Below, piece by piece: positions 17,206 to 25,820 of a stretch of 42,895 nt of DNA. Location: positions 1-42,895 of the forward strand of contig JAHHRC010000004.1 in the NCBI GenBank assembly GCA_020026035.1, given 5' to 3'. The translations under genes and the position numbers were made by a program. Numbering within the stretch: position 1 is the first letter of the stretch; each line of letters opens with the position of its first letter. The notes beneath the pieces are model-generated. The model was not told the origin of the DNA. It ran no database searches and worked only from the letters and a program-made list of their open reading frames with translations. This stretch comes from Erysipelotrichaceae bacterium (GTDB lineage: Bacteria > Bacillota_I > Bacilli_A > Erysipelotrichales > Erysipelotrichaceae).

Positions 17206-17445
17206 ATGAAGAGACAAAATTCAATAGTGGCAGGAGACTTAATGAAAGAAATTCAGGAGCAAGATTTAATGGCTCCAGTTGGTGGATATGGCGAAGGCAA
17301 TCCACAACCTCTTTCAGGTGTTTCATGTGCTACAGCAATTACAGCTCTAAGTGCTTGGTCACACGATAAAATCACTCGCAAATTTGGATGTGGTGAAATG
17401 TTGACTGCGTCTGCTGAATGTTCATTCAGTGGTAATGCTTGCTAA
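17206..17445 (+). CDS. lanA: Class II lanthipeptide precursor
   Basis: The 79-residue peptide has a leader of about 27 residues ending in a double-glycine site (LMAPVGG, G26-G27) for the C39 peptidase of LanT. The predicted core (28-79, 52 residues) holds four Cys (41, 62, 72, 79), seven Ser and four Thr, so up to four lanthionine or methyllanthionine rings are possible. T67-A-S69-A-E71-C72 fits the TxSxEC motif that forms the lipid II-binding ring in the lacticin 481 and mersacidin groups. The N-terminal part of the core (LSGVSCATAITALSAW) is unlike those short lantibiotics and recalls hydrophobic partner-type peptides. I do not recognise the whole peptide. AGGAGG precedes the ATG by 6 bases. 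Only one precursor gene was found. Confidence 0.9.
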   Translation: MKRQNSIVAGDLMKEIQEQDLMAPVGGYGEGNPQPLSGVSCATAITALSAWSHDKITRKFGCGEMLTASAECSFSGNAC

Positions 17446-17460
17446 TTAGGGTGTTACGTT

Positions 17461-17492
17461 GAAACGCTAGAGAACTAATCTTTAGCGTTTTC
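17461..17492 (+). terminator. Hairpin between lanA and lanM, probable attenuator
   Basis: GAAACGCTA (17461-17469) pairs with TAGCGTTTTC (17483-17492) over 8-9 bp with a 13-base loop. Only a short T stretch follows, so some transcripts should read into lanM. Partial termination here would keep the precursor in excess over its enzymes. Confidence 0.65.
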
Positions 17493-17515
17493 AATTTATA
17501 AATGGGAGACGGTCA

Positions 17516-20500
17516 ATGAATAATACAAAATTGAAATTTGGGGAACTTAAACTTGTGAAAACAGAAGATGATTTCGCGCAGAGTTTCAAATTTTGGGAAT
17601 CTTTATTTCCAGAGCTGCAAGATTCAAGTGATAGTAACCTTTATGAACTAGATGAAACGTTTCATGATACAACGCTTCTAAACAGATTTCTAGAATCCGA
17701 AGAATATGAATTCTATACCAATGAACATACTTATGATTCAAATTATCTTATTTGGGTTGATGAAGTTATGGATAGCATGGATAAAGATTTACTTGGGTGG
17801 AAGAACTTTTACAAATTCATTGTTCTTTCCGCTTTAGAAGGGTATTACACGCAAATTTGCGAAAGTAAAGCTATTTTAAATGCGGAAGTGTTATTTAAGC
17901 AAACGATACAGCAAATGATCAGACATGTCTTTCTCATGTCTTATAGAGTACTAATTGCTGATACAAATGCGGGCCGTGAAACAGGTATTTTGAGTGGTGA
18001 AACGGAAACCGACCGCGCAGCTTATTATAAAAGTGTCTTATTAAAGGACGAAGGATACGTTTGTCGATTATGTAATAGATATCCTATATTAGTAAGACGG
18101 ATGCTACAAAAACTTAATGTTATATCCGATTATATACTTGAGATTATAAACCATTACAGTGAGGATTGTTTGCTAATAGCAGAAACATTTAATCAAAACA
18201 CTACCTTAGGCAAGATCACAAAGATTGATTTTGGGGCGGGTGATACACATAAAGGCGGTAAGACGGTTTCTATTGTTTATTGTGAGAATGGTAAGATCGT
18301 ATATAAACCGCGTTGTCTAAAGATTGATCTGAACTTTAATGAATTCGTCAACATAATAAATAAGCAAATACCTGGTGATGTATTGCCAATAAAAACATAT
18401 GCTGTAATTGATTGTGGAACCCACGGATGGACAGAATTTGTTTGTTTCAAGGAATGTTTGAATGAAGTAGAAGTGAAGAACTACTATGTTCGAATTGGTG
18501 AGCTTTTAGCAATTTGTTATTTGTTTGGTGCAACTGATTTACATGCTGAAAATATAATAGCGAACGGTGAACATCCGATGATAATCGATTTAGAAACGTT
18601 ATTTTCTGGTGGGTTTATTGAAAAATCTATCATTCATGAATCAATAGGGAATTACATTGGAAATCAGATTCTTAATTCAGTGAAAGGGTCTGCTATCCTT
18701 CCTATAAAAATGAGAAATAAGAAATTTAACAAACAAGTAGATTTATCAGGACTTTCGAATGCCGAGGCGCAACTTTCTCCATTTAAATCGTACTTTGTGA
18801 AAAACGCAAATAGTGATCATGTCGAAATATTGAGGGACTTTGCTTATATGGAAAGTAGTGACAATATCGTTACTATGAATGGCGAAATGATGCAAGCAGA
18901 ACATAATCTAAAAGAAATTATCGAAGGATTTGAAAAGATATATTACTACTTTATAAGCGATAAAGAATTAATTGTATATCTTTGTGAAACGCTTTTTGAA
19001 GGTGTTGAATATCGCGTAATTTTAAGAGATACGATGACGTATAGTCAATTACTAACCTCTTCGTATCATCCAGACTTGAATCAGTATACCTATGATACAT
19101 ATATGTTCTTTGAACGATTGTTTTTGAATACGGATGAATCTTATCGATGTATTTTAAAAGCAGAACATGCGGATTTAATGGTAGATGATGTTCCGTTCTT
19201 TACAGCAAAGTATGACGAGCGTGATTTAGTTGATTCCTTTGGTAATAGATATGAGGAATTCTTAAAACAATCAGCAAAAGAAAGAGTAGCTGAAAAAATT
19301 GACGCGATGGGTATAGGCGATTTAGCTGTTCAAAAGAAGTTAATTTATCAATCATTCTATGAGTCAAATGGCAATCTTTTAAATACGAGTTTTACGTATC
19401 AAAGCTTTAACAATAAAAAGCTAGATCGAACGAAAGTATTAGATTGTGTAGTTAAGCTAGCAGAAGAAATTTATAAAGTATCTATTCCGGCTAAGGTTGG
19501 GGAATCGATTCATCGTTCTTGGATAGGTTATGTACAAGTAGAACAAGGATTAAAGCAAACTTCACCTGTTGGACTAGGGGTTTATGATGGTAACGTTGGA
19601 ATAGCGATATTATATTCATCTCTTTATAGAATCACAAAAAATGAGAAATACAGGCAAATTAGTTTAGAAATCCTTGCGCCTGTAGTGTCCTATTTACAAA
19701 CGTTTGAGGTTGAAAGAGATGGCAGAAATGGATTTTATTCTGGATTCATGGGTACAATTGCAATTCTTCTAGAAAATGCAATTCTTTTAGAAGATGAAAC
19801 TTTGAAAGAAGAGGTACATCTCGTTTTGAATCGCGTTCTAAATGAATCATGTAATACCGAGTATCAAGATATTATAGCTGGGAATGCTGGAGCGTTATTA
19901 TCAGTTCTTAAGATTTCAAAACATATAGGTAATTTCAAGGCTCTAGATAACTATAAAAATGTTGTAATTGATAAGTTATTACGGGGATGCAAAGTGAATG
20001 ATAAAAATTGTCAATTAGATCTTAATGGTTATACTGGATACGCGCATGGAACAGCAGGTGTATCACATTTACTATATGCAACGAGTAAAACCAACATAGA
20101 AACCTATGTTGAGGGGATGTTGCACTATGAACGAAGTTTATATAACTACGATTTGGGTAATTACGCGAAATCAAATACAGATTCTACTTGTCATATGAAG
20201 TGGTGTCACGGATTGCCAGGCATACTACTCAACCGAATTTCTCTTTTGAAACTTGGATATAAAGACGAAAGAATATTACGCGAAATAACAAACGGGGTAG
20301 ATAAAGTAAAAGAAGGTGCGTTTGGCCATAATTCTTGTTTATGTCATGGTGACTTAGGGAACTTAATGATACTGTTCGAAGCAGCTAAGCTACAAAAGGA
20401 TAATGGTTTTATGGATGAAGTGAAAATGCAAGTTGATCAAATTGCCGAAACAATGACTAAGCGCTTGATGGAAGAGCATTTCACAAATTCTGTTGGCGTT

Positions 20501-20590
20501 GGTTTAATGACAGGTTTATCGGGTGTTGGCTACGCGATGTTGTATATGGCATTTGATGAATACGAATTACCAAATGTACTGGGGATTTAG
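17516..20590 (+). CDS. lanM: Class II lanthipeptide synthetase (dehydratase-cyclase)
   Basis: LanM phosphorylates and dehydrates Ser/Thr of the precursor core and then adds Cys thiols to close the rings. The 1024-residue length is normal. The kinase-like dehydratase half shows GDTHKGGKTV (242-251), K264 in YKPR, D341-LH-AEN (catalytic loop), DLE at 358-360 and the elimination segment with R500, R504 and T506/T508. The cyclase half (from about 685) has all zinc ligands C897, C943 and H944 (KWCHG, LCHGD) and the likely acid-base H844 in GYAHGTAG. No key residue is missing. The gene starts 70 bases after lanA behind a hairpin, and the oxidoreductase gene follows 12 bases later. AGA, ATA and AGG codons are frequent. 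Confidence 0.97.
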   Translation: MNNTKLKFGELKLVKTEDDFAQSFKFWESLFPELQDSSDSNLYELDETFHDTTLLNRFLESEEYEFYTNEHTYDSNYLIWVDEVMDSMDKDLLGWKNFYKFIVLSALEGYYTQICESKAILNAEVLFKQTIQQMIRHVFLMSYRVLIADTNAGRETGILSGETETDRAAYYKSVLLKDEGYVCRLCNRYPILVRRMLQKLNVISDYILEIINHYSEDCLLIAETFNQNTTLGKITKIDFGAGDTHKGGKTVSIVYCENGKIVYKPRCLKIDLNFNEFVNIINKQIPGDVLPIKTYAVIDCGTHGWTEFVCFKECLNEVEVKNYYVRIGELLAICYLFGATDLHAENIIANGEHPMIIDLETLFSGGFIEKSIIHESIGNYIGNQILNSVKGSAILPIKMRNKKFNKQVDLSGLSNAEAQLSPFKSYFVKNANSDHVEILRDFAYMESSDNIVTMNGEMMQAEHNLKEIIEGFEKIYYYFISDKELIVYLCETLFEGVEYRVILRDTMTYSQLLTSSYHPDLNQYTYDTYMFFERLFLNTDESYRCILKAEHADLMVDDVPFFTAKYDERDLVDSFGNRYEEFLKQSAKERVAEKIDAMGIGDLAVQKKLIYQSFYESNGNLLNTSFTYQSFNNKKLDRTKVLDCVVKLAEEIYKVSIPAKVGESIHRSWIGYVQVEQGLKQTSPVGLGVYDGNVGIAILYSSLYRITKNEKYRQISLEILAPVVSYLQTFEVERDGRNGFYSGFMGTIAILLENAILLEDETLKEEVHLVLNRVLNESCNTEYQDIIAGNAGALLSVLKISKHIGNFKALDNYKNVVIDKLLRGCKVNDKNCQLDLNGYTGYAHGTAGVSHLLYATSKTNIETYVEGMLHYERSLYNYDLGNYAKSNTDSTCHMKWCHGLPGILLNRISLLKLGYKDERILREITNGVDKVKEGAFGHNSCLCHGDLGNLMILFEAAKLQKDNGFMDEVKMQVDQIAETMTKRLMEEHFTNSVGVGLMTGLSGVGYAMLYMAFDEYELPNVLGI

Positions 20591-20602
20591 CAGGTATTTA
20601 TT

Positions 20603-21358
20603 ATGAATAAAATCATTGTGATTAATGGAAGTCCGAAGGGACATAATTCCATGACGAAGAAAATAATTAGTAAGGCCCTTAATTCGATAAGTAGTGATAA
20701 AGAAATAGAAACTACATTTATTGATTTAGCATCATTAAAAATCAATATGTGTATTGGTTGTTTGAAATGTTTCGAGAGTGGAAAGTGTAGTCATGATCTA
20801 AACGATGACATGCGGCAGATAAAAAGAGATATGTTAGGCGCAGATTTAATTATCTTTGCTTCACCAATTTATGCAGGTAACGTAACTGGAATAATGAAAA
20901 CATTTCTAGACCGCCTTGCATATTGGATGCATTTAATGTGTCTTTGTGGGAAGCCAGTAGTGATCGTGACGAATTCATGTGGTAATGGAATTTACTTTAT
21001 AGATATGTATCTTAGGTCTATGATTGCTTTTCTAGGTGGGAATCTTCTGAGAATGGAACATTTCACTATATATACGGAAGAAGAATTTAACGAGATAGTT
21101 ACGAGTGAACAGTTTGAGGGTTTAGCTGCAGAAATAGTTCATGCAATTGAAAGCCCTGTTTTAGATTGCGAAACTAGAGCCTATGCTGATTTACAGATGG
21201 TATTTAAATCCATGCAAAAGAACATACGAGTTCACGAATCTAGCCAAATTTTTGAATTCATGTACTGGAAGAAGAATGGACTATTGGATATGGAAACGTT
21301 CCAAGATGTGTATGCGCATGCAAATAAAATTACCGAGAGCTTTATGGGAGAAATTTGA
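20603..21358 (+). CDS. Iron-sulfur flavoprotein-like NAD(P)H/FMN oxidoreductase in the lantibiotic cluster
   Basis: The 251-residue protein has a flavodoxin-like fold: NGSPKGHNSMT (residues 8-18) for the FMN phosphate and ASPIYAGNVTGIMKTFLDR near 94-112. Between them lies a compact cysteine motif C50-x2-C53-x2-C56-x5-C62, the CX2CX2CX5C pattern of the Isf family, which binds a 4Fe-4S cluster next to FMN. Isf proteins are common in anaerobes. The gene sits between lanM and lanF, and its stop overlaps the lanF start, so it should be made with the cluster. A role in modifying the peptide (for example reduction of dehydroalanine to D-alanine, as LanJ enzymes do) or in keeping Cys reduced is inference. 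Confidence 0.85.
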   Translation: MNKIIVINGSPKGHNSMTKKIISKALNSISSDKEIETTFIDLASLKINMCIGCLKCFESGKCSHDLNDDMRQIKRDMLGADLIIFASPIYAGNVTGIMKTFLDRLAYWMHLMCLCGKPVVIVTNSCGNGIYFIDMYLRSMIAFLGGNLLRMEHFTIYTEEEFNEIVTSEQFEGLAAEIVHAIESPVLDCETRAYADLQMVFKSMQKNIRVHESSQIFEFMYWKKNGLLDMETFQDVYAHANKITESFMGEI

Positions 21359-22257
21359 TGATAAAAAATGGAATTGTGATGATTGGAGTCTCGAAGAATT
21401 ATCGAGATAAGCATGTATTAAATAATGTGAATATAACAATTGAAAAAGGAAAAATTGTTGGTTTAGTTGGTCCAAATGGAGCTGGTAAAACAACACTTAT
21501 GAGTATATTGCTAGGTTTTATTCAAACATTTTCAGGGGAAGTTTTAGTTGATGGAAAAAGTAGGTCTATGACAACATCGACCTTTGGTTGTTTGATTGAG
21601 GAGCCAAGCTTCTATCCTGAATTAACTGGGTATGAGAATTTAAAATACTTTTCAGCTTTTTTAGATAAAAAACGAAACAATAATATAAGTGAATTAATTA
21701 CTTTACTTCACATGGAATCCTTTGTTCATAAAAAAGTGAAGTCATATTCCTTAGGCATGAAGCAGTTACTTGGTATTGCAATTGCTATGCTAGGGGAGCC
21801 CGATTACTTGATTCTGGATGAACCATTAAACGGTATTGACGCAAAAAAGATACCGGAAATTCGTGAAATTGTAAAACGTGTGGCAAAAGAGAAAAAGACG
21901 GGTATTTTGATATCTAGCCACTTACTATCCGAAATTGAAATGGTTTGCAATCGAGCTCTTATTCTGAATGAGGGTGAAGTAGTAAAAAATCTAACGTTAT
22001 GTTTAGAGGCTAATGCGAATAAGAAATGTGATTACATAATCACTACTGATGAAGTTGATGATGTATTGCATTATTTGAAAGAAGGTTCATATGATGCAAG
22101 ATTGTTGAATGGCAAATTGTTAGTAACAGTTGAAGACAATACGGTCGAAGACGTTTTACGAGATCTAATTTTATCCGGGTATCGTATTAAAGAGATTTCA
22201 AAATGGAAAGAGTCCTTAGAAGAAGAGTTCTTACAGGCTATAAAAGGTGATTTATGA
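21358..22257 (+). CDS. lanF: Lantibiotic self-protection ABC transporter, ATPase subunit
   Basis: The 299-residue ATPase contains Walker A GPNGAGKTT near residues 39-47, the signature YSLGMKQ, and Walker B YLILDEPLNGID, with a C-terminal extension of about 90 residues typical of BcrA/LanF-type subunits. With the two permeases that follow it should expel the lantibiotic from the membrane of the producer. I use the ATG at 21358, which overlaps the TGA of the oxidoreductase gene; GGGAG lies 10 bases before. Its own stop overlaps the next start (ATGA). A peptide exporter role is already filled by lanT, so immunity is the better guess. Confidence 0.92.
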   Translation: MIKNGIVMIGVSKNYRDKHVLNNVNITIEKGKIVGLVGPNGAGKTTLMSILLGFIQTFSGEVLVDGKSRSMTTSTFGCLIEEPSFYPELTGYENLKYFSAFLDKKRNNNISELITLLHMESFVHKKVKSYSLGMKQLLGIAIAMLGEPDYLILDEPLNGIDAKKIPEIREIVKRVAKEKKTGILISSHLLSEIEMVCNRALILNEGEVVKNLTLCLEANANKKCDYIITTDEVDDVLHYLKEGSYDARLLNGKLLVTVEDNTVEDVLRDLILSGYRIKEISKWKESLEEEFLQAIKGDL

Positions 22258-22970
22258 AACATGTAATTTATTTAGAACTTAAAAAAGTTCGTGTTCCTTT
22301 GCTTGTTTTCATGTTGCTGTCGTACGTAGGAATGAATGTTGTTTGGAGCAGGGACCAATCTGTTTATACGCTGCAACTTTATAATCGCTTTTATTACATG
22401 TTTGCCCATGCTGGAATGGTCTTTTGCATTGCAAAGATCTACTTACAGGACTTTAAATTACGAACGATTCGGCAATTAAAAGTTTTGTCTTCAAGTGAAC
22501 GTAAATTAAATAGGATTCGAATGTGTAACGCTATGGCAATTGGGTTTGTGTTTTTTGCGGGTTCATTTATTGTGATGACCCGATCTTTGCATATATTAAA
22601 TAAGTTTACGTATGTATCTTTTAGTGCAAAGGATGCGTTTAGCGTATTAGGAATCTATTTGATTGTATCGGTGTTTATAGCTTTGTATGTGAACTTCATT
22701 GGATACCTATTTAAGGATGTCAAACTTGCTTATCAAGTAGCAGTATTACTTCCACTTATTAGCAACCAGTTGATACCACTAGCCGTACTAAGTGAATCAA
22801 GCATGAATAAAGTTACAAATCTTGTGATTCAAAATAGTCCGAGTGCAATACTATTCCGCCTAACGTCTAGCTGGGTGATTGGAATTCGGGAATTTTGCTT
22901 GCTTGGGTTGTGGGCGATTGTTCTCTATTGTTTACAGCAATGGCTTGAAAAGAAGCGTGATTTAAAGTGA
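22254..22970 (+). CDS. lanE: Lantibiotic self-protection ABC transporter, permease
   Basis: The 238-residue protein has about six membrane segments and no ATPase motifs, as ABC-2 type permeases of LanE/LanG type do. It starts inside the lanF stop and is followed by a second permease of the same size, the standard lanFEG order. Which permease is E and which is G cannot be told with certainty from the sequence. A charged N-terminus (MKHVIYLELKKVRVP) precedes the first segment, as is common in this family. Confidence 0.8.
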   Translation: MKHVIYLELKKVRVPLLVFMLLSYVGMNVVWSRDQSVYTLQLYNRFYYMFAHAGMVFCIAKIYLQDFKLRTIRQLKVLSSSERKLNRIRMCNAMAIGFVFFAGSFIVMTRSLHILNKFTYVSFSAKDAFSVLGIYLIVSVFIALYVNFIGYLFKDVKLAYQVAVLLPLISNQLIPLAVLSESSMNKVTNLVIQNSPSAILFRLTSSWVIGIREFCLLGLWAIVLYCLQQWLEKKRDLK

Positions 22971-22980
22971 GGTGTTGGTT

Positions 22981-23676
22981 ATGGACTTTGCGATGAAAGA
23001 ACTTAAGAGATTGGTTCGTTTGAATCATTTCATACTCATTGGTATATTCACCATTGTTGTATATGCTGGTTGCGTTTACTTTAATCAAGAGTTTTTGCTT
23101 AGTTACAAAAATCTTTTGCGTAATGTATTTTTGATTTTTTTGATCATTGTAAGTACTGCGATTGCAGTTGATGATTTGGAGTATAAGACATTTCGGATGG
23201 TTTACTTTGGTAAATATAACTTCAAAGAAGTGATTTTTTATAAAATTGTCGTTGGAAACCTAATCGCATCAATGATGGCTAGCTATATGAATTTAGTGGA
23301 TTATTTGGTTTTGCGTCATGAATTGACAATGAATCAAATTATGCACGTTTGGTTGGAAAACTATGTAAGTTATTTTATTTGTGCAACGTGTTTAGTTTGT
23401 TTTGCAATATTGATTGGCTTTGTCGTTAAGAAATATCAAACAACGTTATTTCTCATGTTTGTATTATTTTTCGGAGTTGTCGCCCTTGCGCTTAGCTACG
23501 TAACACGCCTCGGTGGTGAAGGCGGAATGAATTTTCTGAAGTATTTACCTTTCTTAATTGTTCCGAATTTGTTGGTGAATGGAGTATTTGAATGGATTGA
23601 TTTTATGGTTCTAAGTTTTTTCTCAATTGGTGTGTTTCTATTAATTACTATGAGAGGCTATAGGTGGTTTGAATGA
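22981..23676 (+). CDS. lanG: Lantibiotic self-protection ABC transporter, second permease
   Basis: The 231-residue protein has about six membrane segments (first near 15-33). GAGGTG precedes the ATG at 22981 by 6 bases, so I prefer it to the GTG at 22972. The stop overlaps the lanT start. It forms the third part of the lanFEG set; pairing with LanE as a heterodimeric membrane domain is expected from the family. The E/G labels are provisional. Confidence 0.8.
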   Translation: MDFAMKELKRLVRLNHFILIGIFTIVVYAGCVYFNQEFLLSYKNLLRNVFLIFLIIVSTAIAVDDLEYKTFRMVYFGKYNFKEVIFYKIVVGNLIASMMASYMNLVDYLVLRHELTMNQIMHVWLENYVSYFICATCLVCFAILIGFVVKKYQTTLFLMFVLFFGVVALALSYVTRLGGEGGMNFLKYLPFLIVPNLLVNGVFEWIDFMVLSFFSIGVFLLITMRGYRWFE

Positions 23677-25772
23677 AATATAGAAAAGTTCCATTTGTTG
23701 AACAATTGAATCAAAGTGAGTGTGGTATAACTTGCGTATGTATGCTTCTAAGATATTACGGTTATTATGCAACATTGAGCGAAGTGAGAGACTCGTTAGA
23801 TACTGGCAGAGATGGTAGCTCGATATTTCAGTTGACTACGCTGTGTGAACAATTTCATTTAGAGGCACGTGTATTTCAGGGTGAAATGGAAGGTTTAGAG
23901 ACATTAAAACTTCCATTGATTGTGTTTGTGAATCAAAATCATTATTGTGTGATTGAAAAAATCAAACATAATTCGGTGTATCTTGTTGATCCGGTAAATG
24001 GGTCTTCTAAAATGGAACTGGACCAATTTAAAGAAATCTATTCGAATTATGCAATCCAAGTAGATCCAATGCCGTCATTTCAGCAGAAAAAAAGAGAAAA
24101 TAATTTTTTAAAAGATTTACGTTCATATGCAAAGGGTAAAGAACTTCTATTTGCTTATATACTCGTGATATCTATTTTGATTTACAGCCTATCATTGGCT
24201 ATTCCAATCTTAATGCAGCAGTTGATTGATACTTCATTACAAAATACTTCGTATTTATTGTTGATAGGAGCGGTGCTCATAACAATTTTTTCGTATTTTC
24301 AAAACATACTTTTGATTCAGTACAGGTTGTACTTAGATTCTTCTATCTCTACTAGAATTGTTAAGAAATTACTTGATGTGTCATATCATTTTTTTGAAAT
24401 ACGCAGAAAGTCAGATTTAGTAATGACCATTAACAGTGGTTTTGTATTAAGAGATTTAGTTGCGCAACAACTAATGAGTGGAATTATTGACGTTGGTGCG
24501 ATTCTATTTATGACTGTTTATATCTACCAACGATCTAGTATTATTTGTGCTATATGTGTTTGTTTATTCATTTTGAATGTTTCAATGCTTTGTTATATGC
24601 GACCTAAATTAGCTGAAGAAAGTCGCCAACTAATGAATACAAGAAGTGAATTAGAGGGGCAACAAGTAGAATTGATTTATTCTATCCTAGGAATAAAGAT
24701 GGTTGGTGCTGAAGCGGATGTATTTGCATCTTGGGACGCGAAACAGGGGAAATACATTGCTAAACAAAAGGAAGTTGAACATCATAAGAATCGGTTGATG
24801 TTTTGTACCTTTATAATAACTAAGGTCTCACCTTTTGTTATTTTGGTTGTTGCATTCCGTTTGTATCTTAAAAACCAACTGACAATGGGAGCTGTTGTAG
24901 CATTTTATTCGTTATCGACCACCTTTTTCAATTTGGCTTCTTCGGTGTCGAATGTATACAGTAGCTATATGAATAGTGTAGTTTACTTAGAACGTATGAA
25001 TGATATATTATCATTTGAATCTAGATCCTCGAATTGTTTCAAACGCAGTGTGAATCAATTAGACGGAGAGATTGAGTTAAAAGATGTGTGTTTTTCATAT
25101 TCGAAACATTCAAAACAGGTGCTCAAAAATATTAACCTTAGGATTAAGCCTGGCCAAAAAGTTGCTATCGTTGGTTTATCCGGTTCTGGAAAATCGACGC
25201 TCGGGAAAGTGATGATGGGGTTATATAAGCCAAGTAGTGGTTGTGTCATGATTGATGGAGAAGATATTCAAACATATGAGAGTTCAAGTTTACATAAGTG
25301 TTTAGGAATTGTTCCTCAGGACTTAACCTTATTTAATAGAACCATAGCATATAATATTTCGATGAATCGCGAAGACGTGACGATGCGAGATATTGAGGAA
25401 GCGGCGAAAATCGCGAATATTCATCATGAAATTGAAAATATGCCATTGAAATATGATACATTCGTGACGGAAATGGGAATGAATTTGTCCGGAGGGCAAA
25501 GACAAAGGATTGCGATTGCTCGCGCTATTATTAATAAGCCTCAGATTATTATCCTTGATGAGGCGACTAGTTTCTTAGATCATTATAATGAAAGTCAAAT
25601 TCAAACGTATTTTGAACGTAACCATTGTACACAGGTAATTATTGCCCATCGATTATCAACTGTAAAAGAAGCAGATTTTGTTGTCGTAATGAAAGATGGT
25701 ACTATAATAGATATCGGAACCCATGAACAGTTACTGAATCATTCAAAAGAATATAAGAAAATCTATCAGTAA
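23673..25772 (+). CDS. lanT: Lantibiotic exporter with C39 leader peptidase
   Basis: The 699-residue protein cuts the double-glycine leader and exports the modified peptide. The N-terminal C39 peptidase has Q11, catalytic C17 (QSECGITC), H90 (NQNHYCV) and D106 (DPVNG). Then come a six-segment membrane domain (about 155-430) and an ATPase with Walker A GLSGSGKST, signature LSGGQRQR and Walker B IIILDEATS. All catalytic residues are present. The leader end APVGG of lanA fits its specificity. It is the last gene of the cluster; no terminator is visible before the next gene 48 bases downstream. Confidence 0.96.
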   Translation: MKYRKVPFVEQLNQSECGITCVCMLLRYYGYYATLSEVRDSLDTGRDGSSIFQLTTLCEQFHLEARVFQGEMEGLETLKLPLIVFVNQNHYCVIEKIKHNSVYLVDPVNGSSKMELDQFKEIYSNYAIQVDPMPSFQQKKRENNFLKDLRSYAKGKELLFAYILVISILIYSLSLAIPILMQQLIDTSLQNTSYLLLIGAVLITIFSYFQNILLIQYRLYLDSSISTRIVKKLLDVSYHFFEIRRKSDLVMTINSGFVLRDLVAQQLMSGIIDVGAILFMTVYIYQRSSIICAICVCLFILNVSMLCYMRPKLAEESRQLMNTRSELEGQQVELIYSILGIKMVGAEADVFASWDAKQGKYIAKQKEVEHHKNRLMFCTFIITKVSPFVILVVAFRLYLKNQLTMGAVVAFYSLSTTFFNLASSVSNVYSSYMNSVVYLERMNDILSFESRSSNCFKRSVNQLDGEIELKDVCFSYSKHSKQVLKNINLRIKPGQKVAIVGLSGSGKSTLGKVMMGLYKPSSGCVMIDGEDIQTYESSSLHKCLGIVPQDLTLFNRTIAYNISMNREDVTMRDIEEAAKIANIHHEIENMPLKYDTFVTEMGMNLSGGQRQRIAIARAIINKPQIIILDEATSFLDHYNESQIQTYFERNHCTQVIIAHRLSTVKEADFVVVMKDGTIIDIGTHEQLLNHSKEYKKIYQ

Positions 25773-25820
25773 TAGGTTTAGGTGGTTTGATAAAAATTAT
25801 GAAGTTGTACAAGGAGATTT

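Larger units (their letters stand above)
15321..25772 (+). other. Class II lanthipeptide (lantibiotic) biosynthetic gene cluster
   Basis: Nine genes on one strand: response regulator, sensor kinase, precursor, LanM synthetase, iron-sulfur flavoprotein-like oxidoreductase, ABC ATPase, two permeases and a C39 peptidase-exporter. All parts needed for sensing, synthesis, export and self-protection are present and intact. From the oxidoreductase to lanT the genes overlap start-on-stop or are about 10 bases apart. Codon use shows more AGA and ATA than the flanking household genes, consistent with horizontal transfer. No transposase or integrase is visible at the borders. Confidence 0.93.

Noticed and set aside
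25773..25820. Second precursor gene or immunity gene after lanT
   Set aside because: The 48-base gap is too short and holds no small coding frame; the gene at 25821 lacks a signal peptide and membrane segment.
15244..25820. Mobile element carrying the lantibiotic cluster
   Set aside because: No transposase, integrase, terminal inverted repeat or target duplication could be seen at the borders, so transfer is only inferred from codon use and context.
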